From Microbulbifer salipaludis (GTDB lineage Bacteria > Pseudomonadota > Gammaproteobacteria > Pseudomonadales > Cellvibrionaceae), in contig NZ_JAEKJR010000001.1 of NCBI RefSeq assembly GCF_017303155.1, forward strand, positions 124,001-188,000: a DNA stretch of 64,000 nt. The letters are read 5' to 3'. The translations under genes and the position numbers were made by a program. Below, one piece after another: positions 29,750 through 41,300 of the stretch (its first letter is position 1; the number at the start of each line of letters is the position of its first letter). Under the pieces are notes generated by a model that searched no databases, had not been told where the DNA came from, and saw only the letters and a program-made list of their open reading frames with translations.

Positions 29750-31968
29750 TTGCTGAACGACATGAACTCGTCTTGCATGATGCGCGGCGTGATGAAAATC
29801 AGCAGCTCGCGCTTGTCATCCTGTCGGGTGGTGCGCTTGAACAGATGGCCGAGGAAAGGAATATCCCCGAGGAACGGCACCTTGGTCTCACCTTCCAGGG
29901 TTTGCGCCTCGAAGATGCCACCCAGCACGATGGTTTCACCATTGGCCACCAGCACCTTGGTCTGCAAGGAGTTGACATTGATCGCAGGAATCTGGGCACC
30001 GGTAATCACGTTGGTGAACAACTCACCGACACTGTTCTGGTCGATGTTCAGATTCATGATGATGTTGTCGTCTGGTGTGATCTGCGGAGTCACATTCAGC
30101 AACAGAACCGCCTCTTTAAAGGTCACCGATGCAGCACCGGACGAGGTGGCTTCCAGGTACGGGATTTCCACACCGGAGCGAATGCTGGCTTCCTGCTTGT
30201 CGCCGGTTACCACTTTCGGCTGGGAAACGATTTCCGCCTTGCCCACATCTTCCAGCGCAGACAGCTCCAGACCCAGCAGGAAATCCTCCTTCAGGATGGC
30301 GTAGGCCACACTGCCCGCGCTCTCAGCGAGACCAAGATCCACCAGCAGGGGATCGTGCAAGGTCTCTGGTGCCGACAGGTCCGGGCCATTACCGTCGCCA
30401 TCGGCGATGCCCGGCAGCTGTGAGCCAGATCCGATACCGATCGAGTCGTCACTGATATTGTGGTCTTCCAGATAGCTCCAGCGCACACCCAGGTTCTTCT
30501 CGAAGCCGGTGTTGGCGGTAACGATACGCGCTTCGATCATCACCTGGCGGATGGGGATATCGATGGCACTGATCAGGTCGCGGAACTGCGCGATCTTGTC
30601 TTCGGTATCCGTGAGGATAATGGTATTGGTGCGCTCGTCGACAATGGCACTGCCGCGGGCAGACAGGATGCTGCGGCCATCCTGGTCTTCACGGCCACCG
30701 GCAAAATTACCCTGACCGAAGCCACCACCCTGACCTCCCTGTTCGCCAGCGAACAGGGTGAACAGCTCACGGGCATCTGCGTAGCGAATCTGGATGTACT
30801 CGGTGCGCAGTGGCGCCAGCTCTTCCAGCTGCTTGCGGGTTTCGAGCTCACGGCGCTCGCGCTCGGCAATCTCTGCCGCAGGCGCCACCATGATGACATT
30901 GCCTTCCTGACGCTTATCCAGGCCCTTGGCCTTCAGAATCAGTTCCAGCGCCTGATCCCAGGGCACGCCGTCGAGGCGCAGGGTAATGCGACCCTGCACC
31001 GTATCGCTGGCCACCAGGTTCAGGTCGGTGAAGTCGGCAATCAACTGCAGCACCGAGCGCACTTCAATGTCCTGGAAGTTCAGGGAGAGCTTCTCGCCGG
31101 TGAACTGGAATTCTTTCTGCTTTTCACGCACCTGCGCCACCGTCAACGGCTTTACGCTCAGCACGTATTCGGTGTCCGCCTGGTACGCCAGGTAATCGTA
31201 TTCGCCATCGTGGGGATCCACGGAGATCACCGTGTTGCGCCCGTCGTAATCCACGCTGATGCTACTCACCGGGGTGGCAAAGTCGGTCACATCCAGGCGC
31301 TGGCGCAGTTCAGGCGGCAACTCGGCACCGAGGAAAGTCAGTACGATTTTGCCACGGGTGCGCTCGACATCGATGTTCACCGCCGGGTCGGTCAGGCTCA
31401 CGATCACTTTGCCTTCACCGCCCTCACCGCGGCGAAAGTCCACATTGTTGATCGCAACATTGCCCGCCGCGCGGAACTGGGAATTACCACCGATGTTGGT
31501 GGTGGTCGTCACCGGCGCTGCGGCAACCGCCGCGGTGGCCGCTGCATTCGCACCCACTTCCAGTACCACCTGGTTGCCCACCCGCTCACTGGTGTAAACC
31601 GGCAGTTCGTCCAGATTCAAAATCAGGCGAGTGCGGTCGTTGCTGGAAACAATCACTGCACTGCGCGCAGCACCGATATCCAGCGAGTATTTTTTCTCTG
31701 GCAGCACGCTCTCCACGCCAGCAAAGTCCATGACAATACGGGCTGGCTGCTCAATGGTATAACCAGTGGGCTCTGGGGGCACATCACTGAAGGTCAAACG
31801 CAGCTGCAAGCGACTGCCGGGCAGTTCGGAGAACTGGATATCGTTCAGCTGGCTGGCCAGGGACGGCGTCGCCAACGGCAGTAACAGCAGGCCCAGCAGC
31901 GGTGCTTTCGCACGCGACAGTACGCTGGCGGCCCGCGCCAGTACTTTGGCGAGTTGCTTGGTGATCAT
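29746..31968 (-). CDS. pilQ: Type IV pilus secretin PilQ
   Basis: 740 residues. It forms the outer-membrane channel for the pilus. Signal peptide at residues 1-39 (ATPSLAS). Two AMIN domains (about 40-130 and 160-260) bind peptidoglycan; a secretin N0/STN domain and N1 repeat (about 300-460) and the secretin domain (about 500-735) follow, with EIPYLEATSSG near 600 and VPFLGDIPFLGHLFK near 700. AAGGA lies before ATG. Last pil gene of pilMNOPQ, overlapping aroK by 4 bases. Confidence 0.97.
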   Translation of the reverse strand: MITKQLAKVLARAASVLSRAKAPLLGLLLLPLATPSLASQLNDIQFSELPGSRLQLRLTFSDVPPEPTGYTIEQPARIVMDFAGVESVLPEKKYSLDIGAARSAVIVSSNDRTRLILNLDELPVYTSERVGNQVVLEVGANAAATAAVAAAPVTTTTNIGGNSQFRAAGNVAINNVDFRRGEGGEGKVIVSLTDPAVNIDVERTRGKIVLTFLGAELPPELRQRLDVTDFATPVSSISVDYDGRNTVISVDPHDGEYDYLAYQADTEYVLSVKPLTVAQVREKQKEFQFTGEKLSLNFQDIEVRSVLQLIADFTDLNLVASDTVQGRITLRLDGVPWDQALELILKAKGLDKRQEGNVIMVAPAAEIAERERRELETRKQLEELAPLRTEYIQIRYADARELFTLFAGEQGGQGGGFGQGNFAGGREDQDGRSILSARGSAIVDERTNTIILTDTEDKIAQFRDLISAIDIPIRQVMIEARIVTANTGFEKNLGVRWSYLEDHNISDDSIGIGSGSQLPGIADGDGNGPDLSAPETLHDPLLVDLGLAESAGSVAYAILKEDFLLGLELSALEDVGKAEIVSQPKVVTGDKQEASIRSGVEIPYLEATSSGAASVTFKEAVLLLNVTPQITPDDNIIMNLNIDQNSVGELFTNVITGAQIPAINVNSLQTKVLVANGETIVLGGIFEAQTLEGETKVPFLGDIPFLGHLFKRTTRQDDKRELLIFITPRIMQDEFMSFSK

Positions 31969-31970
31969 TT

Positions 31971-32498
31971 TTAGTTGTCCTTATCTTCCAAAGTCAGAGC
32001 CCGCGGCCGTTCGATCCAGCCGCCGGTGCCATCCGGCACAATTTCCAGTACATCGAGTTGTGCCGGCGAGGCGTTGACCACACGCCCGTGGTTTTTACCC
32101 ATGTAATTGCCGATGGTGATGCGATGAATCCCCCCATCACCGTCGTTCACCAGCGCCCACAGTTGTCCACCACGGGACAAGGTACCCACCATGGACAGCG
32201 CATCGAACGGATACCGTTCAAGCAGCTCTTTCTGGCGATTCTGGTCCGGCGCCACATCCAGCTTGCGACCAACGAGGCGCTGATCGGCTTCCAACACAGG
32301 GCGTACAAACGGGCTGCGCAAGGCTGCCGCGCTGTAGACGTAGGGGCTATAGGGCGTAAAGGTAGGGATCGGGTCAATCTGACCCTTAGGCTTGTGCTTT
32401 ACTGCCGCCATTTTCTGGCGCAGGTCGCTGTGGCTGCCATCCAGGCTACAGCCTGTCAGCGCCAGCAGTGCAACACTCAGAGCGAAGTATTTTTTCAT
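31971..32498 (-). CDS. pilP: Type IV pilus lipoprotein PilP
   Basis: 175 residues with a lipoprotein signal MKKYFALSVALLALTGC (lipobox LTGC, Cys at 17). A flexible N-terminal region is followed by a beta-sandwich (about 75-165) that docks PilQ; PilP links the PilNO inner-membrane complex to the secretin. It overlaps the end of pilO by 4 bases and pilQ follows after 2. Confidence 0.95.
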   Translation of the reverse strand: MKKYFALSVALLALTGCSLDGSHSDLRQKMAAVKHKPKGQIDPIPTFTPYSPYVYSAAALRSPFVRPVLEADQRLVGRKLDVAPDQNRQKELLERYPFDALSMVGTLSRGGQLWALVNDGDGGIHRITIGNYMGKNHGRVVNASPAQLDVLEIVPDGTGGWIERPRALTLEDKDN

Positions 32499-33115
32499 CC
32501 TTCTTCTCCCTGATCCTTATAGCGATAGGTCTTGGCGTTCACCACCATGCTCAGCAGGTGGGAGCCATCCTTGCTGGTTTCGATCGTAAAATCGTGCAAG
32601 GTGACGATGCGCGGCATACCGGCGATGCCACTGATAAACGCGCCAAACTCGTGGTAACCGCCCTGGACTTCAATGCGGATCGGCAGTTCGACGTAGAACT
32701 CGCCCACCTGCTCGCCTTCCAGTGCCACTTTTTGAATGGTGAGGCCGCTGCCACGACCGAATTCATCGATATCTTCCAGCAGGCCAGGGACCTCGGTGTC
32801 TTTCGGCAGCTGCTTCAGCAGCGCTCCAAAGGTCTCTTCCATTTCTGCCAGCTGCTCGCGGTACGCATCCAGGTTGGCGGCTTCAAAGGACTTGCGCTCA
32901 AACTGGGTAAACAGCTCCCGCTCTTTATTGGCGGCGAACTCCAGCTGACCGTAGCGATCCTTGATCATGAAGAAGTAACCACCACCAACCAGCACAGCAG
33001 AGATCACAACCAGCAAAGCGATGCGACCCGCCAGGGGCCACACACCGACCCGGGAAAAGTCGATGTCATTAATATCCAGCTCTTGGAGCTGTTTGAGAGT
33101 ATCTTCAAGCGCCAC
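32495..33115 (-). CDS. pilO: Type IV pilus alignment protein PilO
   Basis: 206 residues. One transmembrane helix at about 28-47 (IALLVVISAVLVGGGYFF), a coiled coil at about 55-100, then a ferredoxin-like periplasmic domain. It heterodimerises with PilN. Start ATG 33115, 2 bases after pilN. Confidence 0.95.
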   Translation of the reverse strand: MALEDTLKQLQELDINDIDFSRVGVWPLAGRIALLVVISAVLVGGGYFFMIKDRYGQLEFAANKERELFTQFERKSFEAANLDAYREQLAEMEETFGALLKQLPKDTEVPGLLEDIDEFGRGSGLTIQKVALEGEQVGEFYVELPIRIEVQGGYHEFGAFISGIAGMPRIVTLHDFTIETSKDGSHLLSMVVNAKTYRYKDQGEEG

Positions 33116-33117
33116 GG

Positions 33118-33708
33118 TTACGCTCCACTATTGGCGCCATCAGCGCTCTGATCATCTTCTTCTTTTTTGCGACCACTGACACTGACCGTCATTTCGAAGG
33201 CACTCGCTTGCTCACCAAACTCCGGCTTGGCGGTTACGCCAGTCAGGTTGGGAGACTCGTACCATTCGGACTGGTCCAGGCTGCGCATAAACGAAGACAC
33301 CCGGTTATTGGACTCAGCCACGCCGGAGATCGTTACCGTTCTGCCAGAGCGCTTGAGGTTCGTCAGCCATAGTCCTTCGGGCGCTGCGCGCACCATATCG
33401 TCGAAGTAGCGCACCGCCAGTGGGCGGTTACCCTGCAACTCCTGAATGACGCGCATGCGGTCAATCAGCTCCTGGCGCCGCTTCTTGAGATCCTTGATCT
33501 CACGCACCTGCTTGTTGAGCGCGGTGATTTCAGTATTCAGCAGCTGGTTGCGCTCGTTCTGGTTCGCGATTTGCGAATCGACGGTCTTCATCCACATGAA
33601 CACGGAAAAGCCGGCGGCAATCACCACCAGCACCGCAACCTGCTGAAACTCTTTCTGCTTCTGCGCCCGGTACTCCTGGCGCCAGGGTAATAAGTTAATC
33701 TTTGCCAT
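33118..33708 (-). CDS. pilN: Type IV pilus alignment protein PilN
   Basis: 196 residues. The cytoplasmic start MAKINLLPWR is the conserved segment that binds PilM. A transmembrane helix at about 21-40 is followed by a coiled coil (about 45-85) and a periplasmic domain. The tail is acidic. It lies 3 bases after pilM. Confidence 0.96.
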   Translation of the reverse strand: MAKINLLPWRQEYRAQKQKEFQQVAVLVVIAAGFSVFMWMKTVDSQIANQNERNQLLNTEITALNKQVREIKDLKKRRQELIDRMRVIQELQGNRPLAVRYFDDMVRAAPEGLWLTNLKRSGRTVTISGVAESNNRVSSFMRSLDQSEWYESPNLTGVTAKPEFGEQASAFEMTVSVSGRKKEEDDQSADGANSGA

Positions 33709-33711
33709 GAC

Positions 33712-34809
<1,098 letters not shown>

Positions 34810-34824
34810 TTATGGAGGTTTGAT

Positions 34825-34852
34825 GGTATAGCACTTTAAATTACCGCCGCAA
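34825..34852 (-). promoter_or_regulatory. Candidate promoter of pilMNOPQ
   Basis: On the minus strand TTGCGG (34847-34852), 16 bases, TATACC (34825-34830), about 37 bases before pilM. A TATAAT at 34888-34893 on the plus strand, about 50 bases before ponA, is a possible -10 for the divergent gene but lacks a -35 at good spacing. Confidence 0.5.
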
Positions 34853-34942
34853 CCGCCTTTTGCATAGGTAACAGCGCACATTCTTCGTATAATTGTCGAA
34901 CAGTGCCGATAAATTGATCAAGACGTACATAGAAGCATTTTC

Positions 34943-37624
34943 ATGACCGAGAAAGCCCGCAACCGCCTGATATCTCTGCTGTGGCTGATTCTGGCCGGGG
35001 CCGCCGCTGGCGCCATGGCATTTTCCAGCATTTATATCTACCTGAAGCCAGGACTGCCCTCGGTGGAGACCCTGCGCGACATTCGCCTGCAGACCCCCCT
35101 GCGCATATACTCCCGGGACATGAAGCTGATCGGTGAGTTCGGTGAAAAGCGACGCAGCCCGATCACCATCGAGCAAACCCCCGACATGTTCATCAAGGCC
35201 ATTCTTGCGGCGGAAGATGACGGCTTCTACTCCCACAACGGGGTATCCATCAAAGGCCTGATGCGTGCTGCGCGCCAGCTGGTGGCGAGTGGCTCGATCC
35301 AGTCCGGTGGCAGTACCGTGACCATGCAGGTGGCGCGAAACTTCTTCCTCAGCCGGGAACAGCGCTTCATCCGCAAATTCAATGAAATCCTGCTGTCCCT
35401 GCAAATCGAGCGCGAACTCAGTAAGGACGAAATTCTCGCCCTTTACATCAACAAGATCTTTCTCGGTAACCGGGCTTACGGCTTCCAGGCCGCTGCGCAC
35501 GTGTATTACGGCCAGGACATCAACGACCTGAACCTGGCCCAGTGGGCCATGATGGCGGGGCTTCCGAAGGCGCCATCCACCTATAACCCCATCGCCAACC
35601 CCTCCCGCGCCCTGCAGCGCCGTAACTGGATCCTCAAGCGGATGCTGGACCTGGGGTATATCGACCAGAATCAGTACAAAAACTCCATTACGGCCCCGGT
35701 CACCGCCCGTTATCACGGCCGCGACCTGGATCTGAGTGCCCCTTACGTGGCCGAAATGGCCCGCAAGGAAGCCGTGGACCTGTTTGGTGATGCCGCCTAT
35801 ACCGATGGCTACCAGGTGATTACCACCGTCGACAGCAAGCTGCAGGATGCCGCGCGTAAGGCGCTGCAGCACGGCCTCGAAACCTATGACGGCCGCCACG
35901 GCTATCGCGGGCCCGAGCAGCGTCTGGATGCGGAACTGCTGGCGGATAACGACCAACTGGTCGACCTGCTCAAGGAAATTCCCATCCTCGGTGGCCTGGA
36001 GCCGGCGGTGGTGACCGCGGTCGCACCACAAAGTCTCAGCGTGCAATTGCGCGACCGGCGCGTGGTGGAGATCCCCTGGGAGCACGGCCTTGGCGACATC
36101 CGCCCCTACATTTCCGAAAATGCCCGCGGCCCACGCCTGAAGTCTGCAGATGAGCTGTTTGCCCCCGGCGATGTGGTGCGCCTGCGTCGCGTGGTGATCT
36201 CCGCCGAAGAGGTCGCCCGCGAGCAGCGGGAAGCGCAAGCCCAGGCGCAGGAGTCTGTGGCGGAAACCCTGGAGGAGACCGCACTCACCGACGATCCCTT
36301 CGCCACCCCAGAAGGCCTCGAGCAGGCGCGCGAGGAAGAGCTACCGCAGCCCCGCGAAGAGTGGCACCTGACCCAGATTCCCGCCGCGCAGGGCGCCCTG
36401 GTTTCACTGGAGCCGGAAGACGGCGCCATCCGCGCCCTGGTGGGCGGTTACGATTTCCGCCAGAGTCACTTCAACCGGGTGACCCAGGCCGCACGCCAGC
36501 CGGGGTCCAGCTTCAAGCCGTTCATTTATTCCGCGGCGCTGGAGAAAGGCTATACCGCCGCCAGCATTATCAATGACGCCCCGATCATCTTCGAACAGAC
36601 CAATCTGGAAGACGTCTGGCGGCCCGAAAACGATGGCGGCACCTTCCTCGGCCCGACCCGCCTGCGCAAAGCGCTGTATATGTCACGCAACATGGTCTCC
36701 ATCCGCCTGCTGCAGGCGCTGGGCATTGACCGCGCGCTCACCTTTGCCGAGGGCTTTGGCTTCGAGCGCAGCAAGCTCGCGCGCAACCTCTCCATTGCCC
36801 TCGGCAGCTCGGCACTCACGCCGCTGGAAATGGTGCGCGGCTATGCCGCATTCGCCAACGGTGGCTATCGCGTAGAGCCCTACCTGCTCGACCAGGTGCT
36901 GGACGTGCATGGTGACACCGTGTACCAGGCATTGCCGCTCACCGTGTGCCACGAGTGCCCGGTGGCCGGTGAGGAGCGCATCCCGGAGGCAGAGCCGATC
37001 GACCTGCTGGCGGTACAGCAGGAGGCGGGCGCTGATGAGCCGCTGGAGCTGCGCACCCTGCCGGTCGCACCGCTGGATACGGACGAGCAGGCGCGCCCGC
37101 GGGCGCCGCGTGCCATGTCACCGGAAACCGCCTACATCATGGATTCCATGCTGAAAGACGTGATCAAGCGCGGCACCGGCCGCAAGGCGCTGGCCATGAA
37201 GCGCGGAGATATCGCCGGTAAGACCGGTACCACCAACGGCCCGCGCGACGCCTGGTTCTCCGGCTACAGCCCCCATCTGGCCACCAGCACCTGGGTGGGC
37301 TTTGATGACAACACCCCCATCGGTCGAAATGAGTACGGCGGTTCCGCCGCGCTGCCAATCTGGATCGACTTCATGTCAGCCGCGCTGGACGGCCTGCCGG
37401 AGCGGCACCTGGCCCAGCCCGACGACATTGTCACCATGCGCATCAACCCGCGCACCGGCCTGCGCACGTCTCGCGGTGGTATCTTTGAAATCTTCCGAGC
37501 GGACCGGGTGCCCGGACGGGAAACCTACGGCAACTATCCGTCGATTTACTCCGACGACGGCCGCGGCACCCCGAGCCGGGACAATGACCAGGCCCAGGAG
37601 TCGCTGCCGGAGGAGTTGTTCTAA
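34943..37624 (+). CDS. mrcA: Penicillin-binding protein 1A (class A bifunctional)
   Basis: 893 residues (gene also called ponA). It polymerises and crosslinks peptidoglycan in the periplasm. Transmembrane anchor at about 9-33; glycosyltransferase GT51 domain at about 55-230 with EDDGFYSHNG (about 91-100) and GGSTVTMQVARN; an OB-like insert at about 310-420; transpeptidase domain with SSFK (Ser about 522), SRN near 583 and KTGTTNG near 760. The insert includes an acidic, Glu/Gln-rich stretch at about 430-470. Divergent from pilM, as in Pseudomonas; ends at a bidirectional terminator. Confidence 0.97.
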   Translation: MTEKARNRLISLLWLILAGAAAGAMAFSSIYIYLKPGLPSVETLRDIRLQTPLRIYSRDMKLIGEFGEKRRSPITIEQTPDMFIKAILAAEDDGFYSHNGVSIKGLMRAARQLVASGSIQSGGSTVTMQVARNFFLSREQRFIRKFNEILLSLQIERELSKDEILALYINKIFLGNRAYGFQAAAHVYYGQDINDLNLAQWAMMAGLPKAPSTYNPIANPSRALQRRNWILKRMLDLGYIDQNQYKNSITAPVTARYHGRDLDLSAPYVAEMARKEAVDLFGDAAYTDGYQVITTVDSKLQDAARKALQHGLETYDGRHGYRGPEQRLDAELLADNDQLVDLLKEIPILGGLEPAVVTAVAPQSLSVQLRDRRVVEIPWEHGLGDIRPYISENARGPRLKSADELFAPGDVVRLRRVVISAEEVAREQREAQAQAQESVAETLEETALTDDPFATPEGLEQAREEELPQPREEWHLTQIPAAQGALVSLEPEDGAIRALVGGYDFRQSHFNRVTQAARQPGSSFKPFIYSAALEKGYTAASIINDAPIIFEQTNLEDVWRPENDGGTFLGPTRLRKALYMSRNMVSIRLLQALGIDRALTFAEGFGFERSKLARNLSIALGSSALTPLEMVRGYAAFANGGYRVEPYLLDQVLDVHGDTVYQALPLTVCHECPVAGEERIPEAEPIDLLAVQQEAGADEPLELRTLPVAPLDTDEQARPRAPRAMSPETAYIMDSMLKDVIKRGTGRKALAMKRGDIAGKTGTTNGPRDAWFSGYSPHLATSTWVGFDDNTPIGRNEYGGSAALPIWIDFMSAALDGLPERHLAQPDDIVTMRINPRTGLRTSRGGIFEIFRADRVPGRETYGNYPSIYSDDGRGTPSRDNDQAQESLPEELF

Positions 37625-37660
37625 CCCCGCCCCCCATTACGGGGCGGAACAGACAGACAC

Positions 37661-37689
37661 AAAAAAGCCGCTCAATGAGCGGCTTTTTT
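37661..37689. terminator. Bidirectional intrinsic terminator
   Basis: GCCGCTC / GAGCGGC with AAT loop at 37667-37683, flanked by six A and six T. It separates convergent mrcA and the chemosensory operon. A second GC hairpin (CCGCCCC / GGGGCGG) lies just upstream at about 37627-37647. Confidence 0.9.
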
Positions 37690-37753
37690 GTGTCTGCAAT
37701 CTTGAGACTGGAATACGGGGTTAAAACCCCCTGCTCCCATCCATCACGGTAAA

Positions 37754-38245
37754 TCAGCGGCGGCTGCGGTAAGCGAGACAGGCTTCCTCAAGCTCTGCCA
37801 GATTCGGTATCACCGCTTCTTCGCCGGACAGGGCCACGTGCATCAGTTCACCCATGGCACACTCGCCTTCGCGGCCAGCCAGTTCCTCCGGCGTAACCCG
37901 CACCAGCCTGGGGGTACCCTGCAGCACCACCGCAAAAAACGGCAGGTCGCCCTCACTGTTACCACTGCTCAGTACCGCGATGCGGCAATTGCTGCGCAAC
38001 ACCGGCATCGGGCTGCCCCGCATCACCTCAAAGGAGATCAGCGGCAAACGCTGTTCCCGCCAGTGCAGTTCGCCCATATACCAGTCCGGCGCATCAAATG
38101 CGGATACCGGGCTCTGCAGGGCAATAATTTCAGACAGGGTCTCCACAGGTACCAGTAGCTGGCCATCTGCCAGTGGCAGTAGCAGGCTGCTGACCTCCTG
38201 AGGCACTTCGGTGGTGGCCATGGTACCAACGCCGATTCCACTCAT
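37754..38245 (-). CDS. chpC: CheW-like adaptor ChpC
   Basis: 163 residues with a CheW fold (about 18-155): ALSEI-type strand VETLSEIIAL, WYMGELHWREQRLPLISFE and a C-terminal GEEAVIPNLAELEE. It links receptors to the ChpA kinase. Its position directly downstream of chpA and its size match ChpC. GGAGAGG precedes ATG; last gene of the operon. Confidence 0.85.
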   Translation of the reverse strand: MSGIGVGTMATTEVPQEVSSLLLPLADGQLLVPVETLSEIIALQSPVSAFDAPDWYMGELHWREQRLPLISFEVMRGSPMPVLRSNCRIAVLSSGNSEGDLPFFAVVLQGTPRLVRVTPEELAGREGECAMGELMHVALSGEEAVIPNLAELEEACLAYRSRR

Positions 38246-38309
38246 GCTCTGACCTCTCCACTGCCCACCGGGGCTTCAATACATTCGTTGCTCACACGGA
38301 TCCGGACCA

Positions 38310-41300
38310 TCACGCATCCACCTCCGCTTCGGTAAAGTCGTGGATGGCACTGAGCAGAACCTCTTCCTGATAAGGTTTACCCAGGTAGTGGTTAACTCCC
38401 AGCGAGAGCGCGTGGTCGCGGTGTTTCTTACCGGTACGGGAGGTGATCATGATGATCGGGATATCCCGCAGGCGGCTGCTGGAACGGATATTGCGCGCTA
38501 CCTCAAAGCCGTCCATACGTGGCATCTCGATATCCAGCAGCATCACATCCGGGATCACATCCTGCAGCTGGATAATCGCATCCTGACCGTCTTTCGCCGT
38601 GATGACCCGGAAGCCCTCCCGCTCCAGGAAACGCGTGGTTACCTTGCGCACGGTTACCGAGTCATCCACCACCATAACCAGCTTCTGGGTGACCGGCTCC
38701 TCGCGGCCACTCACCGTCGGCAGTTTGTCTTGCAGTAGCGGAGCCTCGGGGCGCGCCAGCAGCGCCGAGTGCTTCCGCAACAGCGCATGGGCGTCGAGAA
38801 TCACTACCACGGTACCGTCACCGGTCACGGTAGCACCGGACACACCCTGCACAGTGGCAAACTGGGGCCCGAGGCTCTTCACCACAATTTCCCGGCTGCC
38901 CATGATCGCATCCACCTGCAGGGCCATGGCGGTGTTCTCCGAGCGCACCAGCAATACCGGCATCTGCATATCTTCCACCGCCAGGCGCGGCTGCGCACTG
39001 GACTGCAGCAGGCTGCCGAAGTAGTTCACCTGATAGGGCTCACCGGCATACTCGAAACGCGCTTCCGGCGTGCGGTAGTAGTGCTCCAGCTCAAACGGGC
39101 TGAGACGCACGATACCTTCGATGGTATTCAACGGCAGGGCGAACAGGTCGTCACCCACACGCACCATCAGTGCACGGTTCACCGACACGGTAAACGGCAG
39201 GCGCACCACGAATTCCGTGCCCTTGCCGATCTGCGAACCGATGACCACCGTGCCACCGATCTGCTTGATCTCGGCAGACACCACATCCATACCGACGCCG
39301 CGCCCGGAAATCTGGGTCACCTTGTCGGCCGTACTGAAGCCTGCCTGCAGAATAAACTGCATGATTTCATTGTTGGACAGTTCGGCGTCCGGGCGCATCA
39401 GGCCGCTTTCGATGGCCTTTTCGCGCACCCGCATCAGGTTAATACCCGCGCCATCGTCACTGATGGTCAGCACTACCTCACTGCCCTCGCGAGCCAGCGC
39501 CACAGAAATGCGCCCGCGCTCGGCCTTGCCGGCCTCGCGGCGTTTTTCCGGTGACTCGATACCGTGGTCCACCGCGTTGCGCAGCATGTGCTCAAGCGGG
39601 GCAACCATGCGCTCCAGCATGGAGCGGTCGAGTTCGCCCTCGACGTTGGAGAACACCAGGTCCACCTGCTTGCCAAGCTCCGCGCTTACCTGGCGCACGA
39701 TACGGCGCAGGCGCGGCACCAGGCGGGAGAACGGCACCATGCGGCTGCGCATCAGGCCTTCCTGCAGCTCGGTATTAACCCGCGACTGCTGCAGCAGCAG
39801 TGTCTCGGTATCCCGCGCCTTGTGGCCCAGGGTCTGCTTCAATTCCAGCAAGTCCGACGTCGATTCCAGCAGCGAGCGCGACAGCTGCTGGATGGACGAG
39901 TAGCGGTCCATTTCCAGCGGGTCGAAATCGCCGTCCTGTTCCGCCAGCTGTTCCTGACGGAACAGGATTTGGGCTTCGGTCTCTTTATCCAGACGTCGCA
40001 GCTGCTCGTTCAAGCGCGACAGGGTCGAGTCCATCTCGTCCAGTGCCAGGCCGAATTCACCCACCTGCTCTTCCAGGCGTCCGCGGGAAATAGACGTCTC
40101 ACCGGCGAGGTTGACCAGCTCTTCGAGCAATTCCGAGGCAACCCGGACCATTTCCTGAGGCTGGTTGCGGGGCTGCCCGCCCTCGCGGTCGCCCACATTG
40201 GTGGACTTGCGGATAAACGGCAGCACATTGCTGGCGGCTGCCGGCGCCTGGGGCGGTACCGCCACGGCTTTCTCGGCAACCTCGACCTCGGTGGTCGGCA
40301 CCACCGGTTCGGCCGCGGGCTCCTCGCTTCCGGACTCACTCCCGGACGCGCTCGGAGCATGGGCAGCAGACGGCAATTCCTCGCCAGACTCCATGCCGTA
40401 ATCCACCGGGCTCGCATCTGGGGCCACCTGGTCATCCGCCCAGCGGGTTTCCAGCAGGGCACAGAAGGGGCCGAGCTCTTCGCCACTCAACCAGGCACGG
40501 GTCGTTTCAACACCGGCGGCCAGACGGTCATAGATACCGTGGGCATCGGCAAAGAATTCCGGCGACGGCGAGCTGCCGCTTTGCATGTTTTCGATGACGG
40601 TCTCAAACCGGTGTGCGACCTCACCAAGGCCCATCAGGGCCGCCATTCGTGCGCCACCCTTGAAGGTGTGCAACACCCGCTTGAGGGCCTCGGGCGCTTC
40701 CCGGTCGTCCGGCGACTGCTCCCAGTTCTGGATCAGCTCTTCCAGCTCATCCACCAGATCGCCGGCCTCCTCGAGGAACACCTCGACCACATCCGGGTCA
40801 ATATCGCCCAGCAAGGCGCGCTGCGCGTCAGTGATATCGCCGGACGAGGCGGAAACTGCCTCGGATTCGGGCACCGGCTCGGGGGACACCACGACCGGCT
40901 CCGCTGCACGCGGCTGCGCCGTATCCACAGAGTCCACCGTCTCGACACGCTCTACTTCTGCGACCGCGTCATCCAGCCAGCGGGTATCGGCCAGATCATC
41001 TGCGTCGACCTCAATCACCGACTCGACGTCTGCCGCCGGCGCTACATGCGCGTCGTCCGCGGGAGCTTCTACTGCGACATCGTCACCAGACAGCTCGGAC
41101 TCCAGCCACTCGACGGTAAGCTCAGGCTCTGACTCGGGCCCGCTCGTGTTCGGCTCAGACAAGGTGATACTCGCCGCATCATCCGAGTCAGCGGCGGCCG
41201 AGTCTTCAGCAGCCGTTTCCGCCAGCACCAGATCGTCAAAACTGAAGCTGTGGGCATCATCTTCACTGTCTGCGGTGGCGGCTGCGCTGTCTGTTGCTGT